A stretch of 64,000 bases of DNA from JAXGPX01 sp040766745 (GCA_040766745.1 JAXGPX010000001.1:372001-436000); one strand, 5' to 3'. Numbered from the stretch's first letter, positions 51,148 through 60,593 are shown. The notes: generated by a model from the letters alone, not told the origin. Program-made: numbers and translations.

Positions 51148-52521
51148 TTAGTCTTTAAGCAAAGGGCCTTTTAGGTACCAGGTGCCTGCTTCTTCGATCC
51201 TTGCCTTAACCAAATCCCCTATCTCAAGATTCTCAGACGTGCACACCACAAGTTTGTTGGTCCGTGTGCGCCCTCTTGAATACCCAGGATTCTTTGGGTC
51301 AGGCCCTTCTATGAGTATCTCCTGGACACTTCCTACCAGGGAATTGTTGATTGCCTTTGTTATTTCATTTTGGACTTCTACAAGATTCTGCAGTCTTTGA
51401 GATTTTATATTTCTTGGAATCTGGCCTTCCATCTTGGCAGCCGATGTTCCGGTCCTTGGCGAGTAAATGAAGGTAAAGGCCCCGTCAAATCCAACGGATT
51501 TAACCAGGTCAATGGTATCCTGGAATTCTTCATCAGTCTCTCCGGGAAAGCCCACAATAATGTCGGTTGTAATAGACGCCTCCGGTATTTGAGACCTTAT
51601 GTAGTCTACCAATTCAAGGTATTGTTCCCTGGTATACCCTCTGTGCATCAGTTTAAGCATTCGGTTGTTCCCTGATTGAACAGGAAGGTGAAAATGTTCG
51701 CAAATATGCCTGGAATTCTTTATAGTATCTACCATCTCTCTTGAGAAGTCTCTTGGGTGAGAAGTAAAGTATCTTATCCGGTGAAGGCCTGGTATGTGAT
51801 CAAGGCCTTGCAAGAGCTCGGAAAACCCGTATTGATCGTTCAAGTCCATTCCGTATGCGTTAACATTCTGTCCTAAAAGGGTTATTTCAGTGTACCCCCG
51901 ACTGGCCAGTTCCTCTACTTCTTCAATTACATGCTGTGGCTTGCGGGATACCTGGGGGCCTCTGACAAACGGGACAATGCAATAGGTGCAGAAGTTATCA
52001 CATCCATACATTATTGTCACATATGCGCTTAGCCCAGGAACCTTGGTTCTAGGCAGTTTTTCAGGGAGCATTTGAGTCGAGTGGCTTCTGTGAGATTCTG
52101 ACCGTCTAGGAGAAACTGCAGTGAGTAGTTTCCCGGACTCATCATTGACAGCGAGTTCAACAAGTCCTGGGATTTTGTCTAGCTGGCCGGGGCCTGTGAC
52201 GATTCTAACGTATGGAACCCTATTCCTGATTCTTTCAATGGTTTCAGGAATTTGCGCCATGCATCCTGCAAGCACAATTACAGGTAGTTTCCCGTATTTG
52301 CTCGATGCTGCAATTTGCCCAAGCCTGCTCCATACTTTTGCCTCAGCCGACTGTCTTACTGCACATGTATTTACCACGACAACGTCTGCGTCATCAGCCC
52401 TTGGCGACTGGGACAAACCTTTTTCCCTCAAAAGCCCTTCAATTGTCTGAGAGTCTCTTTCGTTCATCTGACAGCCGAAAGTCTCAATGTAATAAGTAAG
52501 GCACCTATTGTGCAGAGCCAC
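51148..52521 (-). CDS. miaB: tRNA-2-methylthio-N6-dimethylallyladenosine synthase
   Basis: Radical SAM methylthiotransferase acting on i6A37. The N-terminal UPF0004 domain carries Cys residues in ETFGCQMNERDS, VNTCAVR and LAGCMAQ. The radical SAM motif is C-x3-C-x2-C in GCDNFCTYCIVPFVRG, and a TRAM domain ends the protein (about 385-450). GTG start, 457 residues. It uses the product of MiaA, encoded downstream on the same strand. Confidence 0.94.
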   Translation of the reverse strand: MALHNRCLTYYIETFGCQMNERDSQTIEGLLREKGLSQSPRADDADVVVVNTCAVRQSAEAKVWSRLGQIAASSKYGKLPVIVLAGCMAQIPETIERIRNRVPYVRIVTGPGQLDKIPGLVELAVNDESGKLLTAVSPRRSESHRSHSTQMLPEKLPRTKVPGLSAYVTIMYGCDNFCTYCIVPFVRGPQVSRKPQHVIEEVEELASRGYTEITLLGQNVNAYGMDLNDQYGFSELLQGLDHIPGLHRIRYFTSHPRDFSREMVDTIKNSRHICEHFHLPVQSGNNRMLKLMHRGYTREQYLELVDYIRSQIPEASITTDIIVGFPGETDEEFQDTIDLVKSVGFDGAFTFIYSPRTGTSAAKMEGQIPRNIKSQRLQNLVEVQNEITKAINNSLVGSVQEILIEGPDPKNPGYSRGRTRTNKLVVCTSENLEIGDLVKARIEEAGTWYLKGPLLKD

Positions 52522-52618
52522 TAATAATACACCCCGAAATCGTATCTGTTTTTTGTGTACGGTGATGCTTTCTATGTCCTATTATAAGATTGTTGCTATC
52601 TGGGCACAAACTGTGGCC

Positions 52619-53848
52619 CTATCCACTGGCCGGTTCAATCTCGTAAATGTTTGAGACACATTCTTCTACCAGTTCATCTACGGCGAGGTGCTTTTCTGCT
52701 TCAACAGCAAGGTCAATCCGTGGCCTTGTTGCAGGGTGTTTAGGAACAAACACTGTACAGCAGTCTTCGTAAGGCAGGCAAGATATATCGTAGGTTCCGA
52801 TTTTTTCTGCTACCCTTACTGTTTCTACCTTGTCGAAGCAAATTAGGGGCCTCAACACAGGCAGGCCGGCAGCATCTTCAATGGCCCTGATGCTCTCTAG
52901 AGTTTGACTTGCAACCTGGCCCAGGTTTTCGCCGGTAAAAATCGCAAGGCTTCCGGTTCTAGTGCCAAGTTTCGTAGCTACCCTCATCATCATTCGCCTC
53001 ATGATGATCACCCTGAACTTCTCAGGGCATTTTTCCATGATCTCTGTCTGGATTCTGGTAAAAGGTGCAATGTACAACCGTAGGGCAGGGTTAAACCGCA
53101 TAAGTACTTTGCATATATCGACAACTTTGTCCCTGGCTCGTTCGCCTGTTATGGGATAACTCCAAAAGTGGAGGGCATCGATTTCGACGCCGCGCTTCAT
53201 TGCCATGTAGCCTGCCACAGGGCTGTCTATTCCCCCGGAGATGAGGAGTATGGCTTTGCCTGATGCTCCAACAGGCAGGCCACCGGGCCCTGGCTTCTCA
53301 TTCCAGTAAACATAAGTGTGTTTCTGGCGTATTTCAACAGTGAGTAGAATATCAGGGTTATGTACATCTACTGTTAGCCCGGGTACGTTCTTGAGAATCG
53401 CCCCGCCTATTTCCCGGTTGACCTCCGGTGACTCAACAGGAAAACTCTTGTTTGGGCGTCTTGTATGAACCTTAAAAGTAGCGGCCGTCATGGTACTTAA
53501 CCCGGTATCTATAGGATAGAGCTCGCTTATGGCTTCTTTAGCCGAAAGTATAGCAGCATTCTTAATGGAATCCAGGTTGTTTTCTACCACAAACGATGGG
53601 CTGATGCCGACGATTCCGGGTATTGCTGAAAGAGTCTCTAGATAACGTTGTTCTCTTTCGACACCAATGCCCGTAACGTAAAATCGTCCGTAGGACTTGG
53701 TTACTCTTACACCGGAACTACGGCCTGTCGTATCATCCATGGCTTCCATAGCAAGCTGAATGTTTTTTTGCAGCGCATCTTCAAAGTATTTTCTGTTCTG
53801 GCCTTTGAGGCCGATTTCCCCATAACGTATCAAGAACACTCTTTCCAT
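52619..53848 (-). CDS. thiI: tRNA 4-thiouridine synthase ThiI
   Basis: Adenylates U8 of tRNA and inserts sulfur delivered by a cysteine desulfurase. Ferredoxin-like and THUMP domains (about 1-165) precede the PP-loop LISGGIDSPVAGYM (about 190) and GENLGQVASQT. 409 residues, so there is no C-terminal rhodanese domain, as is usual outside enterobacteria. ATG 53848 is preferred to TTG 53854 because GAGGAGCTA lies too close to the TTG. The iscS-like gene is immediately upstream. Confidence 0.94.
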   Translation of the reverse strand: MERVFLIRYGEIGLKGQNRKYFEDALQKNIQLAMEAMDDTTGRSSGVRVTKSYGRFYVTGIGVEREQRYLETLSAIPGIVGISPSFVVENNLDSIKNAAILSAKEAISELYPIDTGLSTMTAATFKVHTRRPNKSFPVESPEVNREIGGAILKNVPGLTVDVHNPDILLTVEIRQKHTYVYWNEKPGPGGLPVGASGKAILLISGGIDSPVAGYMAMKRGVEIDALHFWSYPITGERARDKVVDICKVLMRFNPALRLYIAPFTRIQTEIMEKCPEKFRVIIMRRMMMRVATKLGTRTGSLAIFTGENLGQVASQTLESIRAIEDAAGLPVLRPLICFDKVETVRVAEKIGTYDISCLPYEDCCTVFVPKHPATRPRIDLAVEAEKHLAVDELVEECVSNIYEIEPASG

Positions 53849-53896
53849 GCTCAATAGCTCCTCGGAATTTAAATTACCTGAAGTACAATATCACAG

Positions 53897-55090
53897 CTAA
53901 TTAGTCTTCTGCCGCCAGGGCTTAAGTTCCTTCAAAGACTCTTCCAGGGCTGAAATTGTAGTTTCGACGTCATTCTCTGTCGTAAAGCGCGACATTGAGA
54001 ACCTTATAGACGATAACGCCTCGCTTTCGCTTCTACCCATGGCAAGTATGACTGGGCTTGGCTTGGCCTTGTGAGAGGAACATGCAGACCCTGTGGACAC
54101 AAAGACTCCTCGTTTTTCCAAGGAGTGTAGAATAGTCTCGCCTCTGAATCCGGGGAAAGAGAAGTGGATAATATGGGGTGCTGAATCTTCGCCTTCCGGG
54201 CTGTGCAGTACTGCATCAGGAAAGGCCCTGGTTATTCCTGATATTAGCAGGGCCTTGAGCCTGATGAGCCTGGCCCTTACTTCATTCATATCCTTGGACC
54301 ATATGTCGCAAGCTACGCCGAAACCTGCAATACCCGGAACATTCTCAGTGCCTGACCGGAGGCCCTGCTCCTGCCCGCCGCCGAAAATAAGCGGGTGCAT
54401 TGGAACCCCTTTCCGAATATAGAGTGCACCGGTGCCTTTGGGCCCGTGGATTTTGTGTGCGGCAACGCTTAGGAGGTCTATGCCCCATTTTTTCACGTCA
54501 ATTTCGAGACGGGCAAACCCCTGAACCCCGTCTACGTGAAACCGCGGACGTTTCGGGCCTAACCGGGACAGAAGGCTCCCAATTTCCCTGCATGGCTCAA
54601 TAGTCCCAACTTCATTTTGAACCAGCATAATCGATACTAAACACGTATCTTCCCTTACTCTTGATACTACTTCTAATGGATCGACTCTTCCTTTTTCATC
54701 TACGGGCACTATGGTAATTTCATATCCTGCATTCCTTAGGTATTCTACTGTAGCCATTATTGAAGGGTGCTCTACAGCTGACGTGATTACATGCCGTAAC
54801 TTACCACCTGCTGATCTCAGGCTTCCGAAAATTGCCCAGTTGTTGGCTTCAGTTCCACCGGAAGTAAAGAAGATTTCGTTTTCGCTTGCCCCCATTAGGA
54901 ATGCAACAGATTGCCTGGCTCGCCTTACCAGTTTCTCAGATTCGGACCCGAGTTTATGGAGAGATGAAGGGTTGCCGAATCCCTGGTCAAGTACAAGCGA
55001 CATAGCTTCTACCACTTCAGGATAGGGCCTTGTAGTTGACGAATTGTCCATATAAATAACCCCGGGGGTTTGTTGGAATTCTGTGCTCAA
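53897..55090 (-). CDS. iscS: Cysteine desulfurase (NifS/IscS-like)
   Basis: PLP enzyme releasing sulfur from cysteine as a persulfide. YMDNSSTT near the N-terminus, the PLP lysine in SVAAHKIHGPKG, and the catalytic loop Cys in TGSACSS are present. The nearby thiI makes it the likely sulfur donor for s4U and perhaps for TtcA and MiaB. TTG 55090 is chosen because GGAGGT lies seven bases before it; ATG 55105 lacks a ribosome site. 397 residues. Confidence 0.92.
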   Translation of the reverse strand: MSTEFQQTPGVIYMDNSSTTRPYPEVVEAMSLVLDQGFGNPSSLHKLGSESEKLVRRARQSVAFLMGASENEIFFTSGGTEANNWAIFGSLRSAGGKLRHVITSAVEHPSIMATVEYLRNAGYEITIVPVDEKGRVDPLEVVSRVREDTCLVSIMLVQNEVGTIEPCREIGSLLSRLGPKRPRFHVDGVQGFARLEIDVKKWGIDLLSVAAHKIHGPKGTGALYIRKGVPMHPLIFGGGQEQGLRSGTENVPGIAGFGVACDIWSKDMNEVRARLIRLKALLISGITRAFPDAVLHSPEGEDSAPHIIHFSFPGFRGETILHSLEKRGVFVSTGSACSSHKAKPSPVILAMGRSESEALSSIRFSMSRFTTENDVETTISALEESLKELKPWRQKTN

Positions 55091-55206
55091 CTTATCTACC
55101 TCCATTGGCGAGATCCGCTTTCATATCTATATTATCCTTTTTCCGGCCTGTGTTCTCACCCTGGTAATGGTTTTGCCCGGTGGGCAATAGCTTTTCATTG
55201 TATATG

Positions 55207-55218
55207 TGTATCGATACA
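55207..55218. promoter_or_regulatory. 12-bp palindrome in the iscS/ttcA divergent spacer
   Basis: TGTATCGATACA is a perfect palindrome, flanked more widely by ATTGTAT (55197-55203) and ATACAAT (55214-55220). It lies about 45 bases before the ttcA start, between the divergent iscS and ttcA genes, so it could be an operator. No regulator is identified. Confidence 0.35.
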
Positions 55219-55260
55219 ATAAGAACATAATATCGGGAATTCTCTATTGGAGTGCGTCAT

Positions 55261-56022
55261 ATGTCCAGGGTTGGAAGGGAACTGTTCGGGCCTTTGGGGA
55301 GTGGGATTTCGGATTACGGCCTCATTGGGCTTGATGATCGCATACTCATGGGAATATCAGGTGGTAAGGACAGCCTGTTTATGGCATGGGCGCTTTCTGA
55401 TATCAGAAAGCGGTCTCCGGTCAAGTTTTCTCTCGAAGCGATTACGATAAACCCTGGTGAACCGTGGGAGTTTCCTGAATCAGGCCTGGATTCCATTAGG
55501 CAGTTTCTTGCAGGCCTGGATATTCCCTATCACGTAATACCTACCAATATCGCCAGAATTGTTACCAGGCACCATGGAAGGAAGACTGAATGTTCTTTAT
55601 GCTCAAACCTTCGCCGGGGCTACCTGTACAAAACTGCTTCTGATCTTGGTGTCACAAAAGTTGCCCTGGCACACCACCTTGATGATGCAATAGAAACTTT
55701 GCTTCTAAACATGTTCTATCAGGGCAAGTTTCGCTGTTTCAGGCCGAAAACATTTCTATCCCGGCGCAATGTAGAAGTTATTAGGCCTATGGTGTATCTT
55801 GAGGAAGAAAGAATAGCTAGGGCATCAAGCACCCTAGGCTTGCCCGTTATGTCTCCTACGTGTTCGGTTACCGGTACTACTTGCCGCCAATCAATGAAAG
55901 CACTGGTTAGCGGATTAAGTTCCGGTGTTCCAGGACTGAGGACCCAGATGCGAAACGTTCTGAAAGCCTACTGGATGGAGGCTCAGGCTCACACCGGCGA
56001 CGAAACCCCTATCATCGAGTAA
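55261..56022 (+). CDS. ttcA: TtcA-family tRNA 2-thiocytidine synthetase-like protein
   Basis: PP-loop ATPase that binds an iron-sulfur cluster and thiolates C32 of tRNA. The PP-loop is GISGGKDSLFMAW (about residue 34). The cluster-binding pair is in CSLCSNLRRGYLY and a third Cys lies in PTCSVTG; HHLDDAIETLLLNMFY is typical. 253 residues from ATG 55261; GGAG at 55249-55252 supports it over GTG 55252. Divergent from iscS and ending inside the 3' end of the opposite gene at 56012. Confidence 0.85.
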   Translation: MSRVGRELFGPLGSGISDYGLIGLDDRILMGISGGKDSLFMAWALSDIRKRSPVKFSLEAITINPGEPWEFPESGLDSIRQFLAGLDIPYHVIPTNIARIVTRHHGRKTECSLCSNLRRGYLYKTASDLGVTKVALAHHLDDAIETLLLNMFYQGKFRCFRPKTFLSRRNVEVIRPMVYLEEERIARASSTLGLPVMSPTCSVTGTTCRQSMKALVSGLSSGVPGLRTQMRNVLKAYWMEAQAHTGDETPIIE

Positions 56023-56629
56023 GAAGCCTTGAGAGGCCTCTGAGGCCTTTCTTCCTGTCTTTTCGAGACGACGCCATAATTAAAGCGTATCTCAGGTCTC
56101 TTACTTCCCTTATTAAGACTTCAATAACTTGGGTGAGTCTTTGAATTTGCTCCCGTTCCGAGATTGTGCTTGAGCAAATCTCGCGCCTAAGATCAAGGAT
56201 CATATCCTTTACAGGAGATACAGCCTCATGCTCTTGGCTTCGAGAAATCTTACTGAGGCAACCCATCCATTCGAATGAATCAGGTAAGTTGTCCATTCGG
56301 TGGTGGTCTTCAGCCGGTTCAAAATGCCCACCCTCAACCGTTTCTACAACGGCCGCCAGGGTTGCTGCTTGTTCCTGCATGCGGTTTAGGACTTCGTCAG
56401 GCCATCCAGAGTCAGTTTTTGAACTCAAAAGGGCTTCTTCAATTTCATCATCAGGGACCCCTTGCCTTTGCATAGATGCAATCGTTGATACTGCCCCCAA
56501 CGAGCTCTTAGGAACTCTGTTCAGAGAGCTAATACCCAATATCCCTCCAAAGCGCGCACTGATACGCCTTATATCCGGCATAGATAACCCTAGAGATTCA
56601 CCGATGTCAGACCAGAAAACTTCAGCCAT
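56012..56629 (-). CDS. MerR-like helix-turn-helix protein with coiled coil
   Basis: 205 residues. The first about 70 (WSDIGESLGLSMPDIRRIS, then a second helix pair with QRQGVPDDEIEEALL) resemble the DNA-binding domain of MerR-type proteins. The C-terminal half is helical with a basic end (SSRKDRKKGLRGLSRLLTR). No effector domain is seen. The layout recalls RacA-type chromosome-anchoring proteins, but similarity is too weak for a firm name. GGGGGAAGGG lies before ATG 56629. It overlaps ttcA tail to tail by 11 bases. Confidence 0.5.
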   Translation of the reverse strand: MAEVFWSDIGESLGLSMPDIRRISARFGGILGISSLNRVPKSSLGAVSTIASMQRQGVPDDEIEEALLSSKTDSGWPDEVLNRMQEQAATLAAVVETVEGGHFEPAEDHHRMDNLPDSFEWMGCLSKISRSQEHEAVSPVKDMILDLRREICSSTISEREQIQRLTQVIEVLIREVRDLRYALIMASSRKDRKKGLRGLSRLLTR

Positions 56630-56822
56630 TGCCCTTCCCCCAAGAATGTATCTCTCATCCTACATACGTATTATACCACGAGTGGCAGTTAATACCAGAT
56701 TAGCCGTCGGATCTTCGAGATCCTCTAAGGCTTGTCCGGTTTACGCTTCAAGTTGAATTATGTTAGACTTATCGTTGGTAGTTCTTCTTTGTGCAATATT
56801 GCTGGAGGAAGGTGCAGTAAAT

Positions 56823-58925
56823 ATGAGCGAACTAATGTCCCTTATGCGTCCCCAATCTGTTGCAATCATAGGTGCATCAAACACACCAGGCAAGATTGGC
56901 CACGCAGTCGTGCAGAACATGAAGTCCTCAGGATTCAAAGGCCACATCTACCCGATTAACCCCAAAGAAGACGAAATAGTGGGTTTGAAGGCTTATCCAT
57001 CAATTACAGATGTCGGCCAACCAATCGACGTAGCGGTACTATGTGTACCGGCCAAAGTATCAGTTCCTGTTGCCGAAGAGTGCGGTAAGGCTGGAGCCAA
57101 ACACCTGATAGTCATTACCGCAGGTTTCAAAGAGGTTGGCAAGGAAGGCCGCGAGCTCGAGCAGAAGCTTGTAGAAACTGCCCGGAAGTACGGAATGACC
57201 ATAGTTGGGCCTAACTGCCTGGGAGTTATGGATACCCATACTCCTTTTAACGCTACTTTTGCAAAAAATATGGCCCTTAAGGGGAACATAGCTTTTGTAT
57301 CTCAGAGCGGTGCTCTTTGTATTGCAATTTTGGACTGGAGCCTTAAGAATGGCTTGGGCTTTAGCCAGTTTGTCAGTTTTGGCAACAAGTCCGATCTTAA
57401 TGAGGCTGATTTCATTGAAATTGCCGCCCAGGATCCCAACACCAAGGTTATTTGCCTGTACCTCGAAGACGTGGTAGATGGGCCAAGGTTTATCAAGGCC
57501 GCCAGGAAAGCCACAAAGAGGGTTCCTGTTATTGTGCTTAAGTCCGGAGTAAGTGCAGCAGGTGCCAAGGCTGCTTCTTCTCACACAGGCGCACTTGCAG
57601 GTTCAGATACTGCATATGAAACTGCACTGCGGCACGCAGGAGTTCTAAGGGCAGATAATATGACAGAACTCTTTGAACTTGCCAACGCCTTTACCACTCA
57701 GCCAATTCCAAAGGGAAAACGAGTAGCTGTTATTACTAACTCAGGCGGCCCTGGAATTGTGGCTTCTGACGCCATTGAACTTGGCGGGCTTCAAATGGCA
57801 CAGTTTAGCGAAGACACCCTCAAGCTCCTTGGAGAGAAGATGCCTTCAATGGCCAACATCCATAACCCTATAGATGTCATTGGTGATGCTCACTATGACA
57901 GGTACGAAATTGGCCTGAATGTTGCTCTCGCTGATCCTAACGTTGATGCAGCCGTTGTGCTCCTCAGCCCGACAGCCGTTATAGAAGTTGAGAAAGTGGC
58001 TGAAGTAATAGTTGAGGCAACGAAGAAATATCCTGACAAACCTATTGTGGCAGGATTTACAGGTGGATTTGCAGTTGAGAACGCTGTCAAGTACCTGACC
58101 AAGAGTGGCGTACCCATATACGCATTCCCTGAGCCTGCAGTAGCTACTCTGCGCGGCCTTTACAGGTTTGCAGAGTTGAGAGAAGCCATTCAGCATGATG
58201 AGGAATGGGTATTTGACGATGTAAACAAGGAAAAAGTCAAAGAGATATTTGAGAAGGTTCGAAAAGACGGCAGAGATCTCCTTCTTAGCCCTGAGGCTGC
58301 TGAAGTTGCAGAGCATTACAAGATTCCTGCAGCTCCCTCCCGTCTCGCCACAACAGAAGACGAGGCTGAGAAGCATGCATCAAACATGGGCTTCCCGGTT
58401 GTTATGAAGATTTCGTCTCCTGATATTATGCATAAGACTGATGTTGGGGGAGTCAAGGTTGGCCTTAAGTCTAAGGAAGAGGTAAGGGCTGCTTTCACTT
58501 CCATCATGGAGAATTCGGTAAAGGCTGTTCCTGATGCAAAGATATATGGTGTAGAGGTCCAGAAAATGATGCCCAAGGGCGATGAAATCATCATTGGTAT
58601 GGTCAAAGACCCAACCTTTGGCCCCATGATTGCCTTTGGTTCAGGCGGAATTCTCGTCAATTTGCTAAAGGATGCTTCTTTCAGGTTAGCTTCTGGCCTT
58701 ACTAAGGCTGAAGTTGATGAGATGATTACAGAGACTAAAGCATATACAATTCTTAAGGGGTTCAGAGGTGCGGAACCTGATGACATCCCGGCAATTGCTG
58801 AGGCCGTAGCCCGTGTGGCTCAGCTTTGCAGAGATTTTCCTGAGATCTCAGAGTTGGATATTAACCCGGTTTTTGCATATCCTAATGGACTGAGCGCACT
58901 TGATGTAAAAATCAAGTTAGCCTAA
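56823..58925 (+). CDS. ADP-forming acyl-CoA synthetase, fused alpha and beta subunits
   Basis: Converts acyl-CoA, ADP and phosphate to acid, CoA and ATP (acetate-CoA ligase, ADP-forming), an energy-saving step of fermenters. The N-terminal CoA-binding domain (SVAIIGASNTPGKIGHAV), the succinyl-CoA ligase-like domain with the phosphohistidine in SSHTGALAGSD, and the C-terminal ATP-grasp domain (about 480-700) are in one chain. ATG 56823 follows GGAGGAAGGTG. 700 residues, usual for the fused form. Substrate may be acetate or branched or aryl acids from amino acids. Confidence 0.9.
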   Translation: MSELMSLMRPQSVAIIGASNTPGKIGHAVVQNMKSSGFKGHIYPINPKEDEIVGLKAYPSITDVGQPIDVAVLCVPAKVSVPVAEECGKAGAKHLIVITAGFKEVGKEGRELEQKLVETARKYGMTIVGPNCLGVMDTHTPFNATFAKNMALKGNIAFVSQSGALCIAILDWSLKNGLGFSQFVSFGNKSDLNEADFIEIAAQDPNTKVICLYLEDVVDGPRFIKAARKATKRVPVIVLKSGVSAAGAKAASSHTGALAGSDTAYETALRHAGVLRADNMTELFELANAFTTQPIPKGKRVAVITNSGGPGIVASDAIELGGLQMAQFSEDTLKLLGEKMPSMANIHNPIDVIGDAHYDRYEIGLNVALADPNVDAAVVLLSPTAVIEVEKVAEVIVEATKKYPDKPIVAGFTGGFAVENAVKYLTKSGVPIYAFPEPAVATLRGLYRFAELREAIQHDEEWVFDDVNKEKVKEIFEKVRKDGRDLLLSPEAAEVAEHYKIPAAPSRLATTEDEAEKHASNMGFPVVMKISSPDIMHKTDVGGVKVGLKSKEEVRAAFTSIMENSVKAVPDAKIYGVEVQKMMPKGDEIIIGMVKDPTFGPMIAFGSGGILVNLLKDASFRLASGLTKAEVDEMITETKAYTILKGFRGAEPDDIPAIAEAVARVAQLCRDFPEISELDINPVFAYPNGLSALDVKIKLA

Positions 58926-58936
58926 TGTAGGAATGA

Positions 58937-58979
58937 AGTTGCCGGGGAACCGGAGATTGTTTTCCAGGCCCCGGCAACT
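58937..58979 (+). terminator. Hairpin after the acyl-CoA synthetase gene
   Basis: AGTTGCCGGGG (58937-58947) and CCCCGGCAACT (58969-58979) form a perfect 11-bp GC-rich stem with a 21-base loop. There is no T run, but its position 12 bases after the stop fits an end signal. Confidence 0.55.
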
Positions 58980-59008
58980 CAAACTTATGACCACGGGAGG
59001 TCTTTGGT

Positions 59009-59242
59009 GTGTTTACATCGGACTATAGCGCCTGCAAGGACGCTTCCCTACAGGATTCCGGAGGCATCACGCCGGCTGAATCAAGCAGGAACAGCAAGCA
59101 ATCAAAGATCCATACCCCAAAAAAGAGCATGAAAAGCCCTGGCTCCAAGAAGCGGCTGCGCCGGCCCGGGCGAACGTCTAGTCCAGAAACATATAATGAC
59201 GAAATCCCTGATCCAGACCTGCTCTACGATCCTGAATCATAA
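59009..59242 (+). CDS. Small basic protein of unknown function
   Basis: 77 residues: Ser-rich start, a Lys/Arg-rich middle (KKSMKSPGSKKRLRRPGR), and an acidic end (NDEIPDPDLLYDPES). Likely disordered and possibly nucleic-acid binding. GTG 59009 has GGGAGG eight bases before it, the main support. The stop abuts the end of the convergent PHP gene. No family recognised. Confidence 0.5.
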   Translation: MFTSDYSACKDASLQDSGGITPAESSRNSKQSKIHTPKKSMKSPGSKKRLRRPGRTSSPETYNDEIPDPDLLYDPES

Positions 59243-60178
59243 TCAGGATCCTGAAAGGACTTTCATAAGCCGGACAGAATCATAAGGAACGCCATAGCTG
59301 CCGATCATGGAGCCTTCTGATGCCGTAAGGCTGTGGAAATCTGAGCCTCCGGTAGCAATCAGCCGGTTATCTGCAGCTATACCCTTGTATTTCTGCTGTA
59401 TATGATGCTCATGTTCAGGGTGGCATACTTCAAGTCCCTGGAGCCCGGCTTCGATGAGTTCACCAAGCAAGTTGTCTGCCCTTGCCGTTCCTGGATGAGC
59501 CCATACGGCAACTCCTCCGGCCCGGCGTACAGCCTTTATTGACTCGACAGGGTTGAGATGGGATCTTGCCGCGTAACCCGGCTTTCCTATCCCGAGGTAT
59601 AGTTCAAAAGCTTCTCTTATGTTATTTGCGTATCCTTCTTCGACCAGTGCTTGAGCAACGTGAGGACGGCCGACAGATTCTCCCTGGGCTATTTCAAGTA
59701 CCCTGGAAATGTCTATTGATATGTCAAGGTTCGCTAGCCTCTCAAGGATTTGATTAAGCCTTCGAAGCCTGGATTCTCTGAGTTGTGCAAGCAGTCTCAA
59801 GAACTCTCTGTTATCGGGGTTTATGAAGTATCCAAGAATATGTAGTTCTCTCCCCTGCCACTCACTGTTTATTTCTATTCCTGGAATAACTTCAATTCCA
59901 AAAGCCATGACAGTACCGTCTGTCATGGCTTTGTATTGTCTGGTGAGTTCCATGTATCCTGAGAGAGTATCATGATCGCAAAGGGAAATTGCTTTTAAGC
60001 CTGCCTTTTGAGCCAGGGATAATACCTGTTGAGGTGTGCATTGTCCATCAGAGGCCGTAGAATGTACATGAAGATCACAAAAATCCGAATCAAAATACTT
60101 ACGGCCAGCACTGGGACTTTCCGAGACCTGTTTACCGGCAATCGGGTTATCGCACTTGTTCAGGCACCTTTGATTCAA
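59243..60178 (-). CDS. PHP-domain phosphoesterase (TrpH/YciV-like)
   Basis: Metal-dependent phosphoesterase of the PHP superfamily; relatives include the 3'-phosphonucleotide phosphatase and 5'-3' exonuclease RNase AM. Metal motifs DLHVHSTASDG (about residue 35), CDHDTLSGY, PGIEI, WAHPG and GSDFH are all present. 311 residues from TTG 60178, right after the spoVS stop, with AAGGAAC upstream. The first about 30 residues are extra, so a later start is possible. Confidence 0.85.
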   Translation of the reverse strand: MNQRCLNKCDNPIAGKQVSESPSAGRKYFDSDFCDLHVHSTASDGQCTPQQVLSLAQKAGLKAISLCDHDTLSGYMELTRQYKAMTDGTVMAFGIEVIPGIEINSEWQGRELHILGYFINPDNREFLRLLAQLRESRLRRLNQILERLANLDISIDISRVLEIAQGESVGRPHVAQALVEEGYANNIREAFELYLGIGKPGYAARSHLNPVESIKAVRRAGGVAVWAHPGTARADNLLGELIEAGLQGLEVCHPEHEHHIQQKYKGIAADNRLIATGGSDFHSLTASEGSMIGSYGVPYDSVRLMKVLSGS

Positions 60179-60481
60179 TTAGTTCCTTGGGCCGACGATT
60201 AGTTTTATCGCAGTTCGTTCCTGCCCATCTATCATTATGTCGGTAAAGGCGGGAACACATACAAGGTCGATGCCGCTAGGTGCCACAAACCCGCGAGCGA
60301 TTGCAACGGCTTTTATGGCCTGGTTGATAGCACCGGCACCTATGCCTTGTATTTCGGCGTAACCTCGCTCCCTAACAACTCCTGCTAATGCTCCTGCTAC
60401 TGCATTGGGGTTTGATTTTGAGGAGACTTTAAGGACATCAACTGACGCGGTCTCTCGGCGATCTGCGTTGGCTACTCCCAA
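60179..60481 (-). CDS. spoVS: Stage V sporulation protein S
   Basis: Small Alba-like protein needed for spore coat and cortex stages in Bacillus. The core VLKVSSKSNPNAVAGALAGV and GAGAINQAIKAVAIARGF is nearly invariant. 100 residues: about 14 N-terminal residues more than the usual 86. TTG start with GGAGGGAT upstream. A good sigma-A type promoter lies about 85 bases upstream. Order rny, ymdB, spoVS as in Bacillus. Confidence 0.95.
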   Translation of the reverse strand: MGVANADRRETASVDVLKVSSKSNPNAVAGALAGVVRERGYAEIQGIGAGAINQAIKAVAIARGFVAPSGIDLVCVPAFTDIMIDGQERTAIKLIVGPRN

Positions 60482-60564
60482 TGTTATCCCTCCACTTATA
60501 ATAACTCAACTGCGGAAACTACCAATTTGTTACAATTAGGGTTGCCGAATCTTGGTGTATTTCC

Positions 60565-60593
60565 ATTCTAATGGTAATCAATGTATTTGACAA
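60565..60593 (-). promoter_or_regulatory. Probable sigma-A promoter of spoVS
   Basis: Minus strand: TTGTCA (complement of 60588-60593), 17 bases, TAGAAT (complement of 60565-60570). Each hexamer matches consensus at five of six positions with ideal spacing. It lies in the ymdB-spoVS spacer. In Bacillus spoVS uses sigma-H; no sigma-H pattern was recognised here. Confidence 0.55.
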
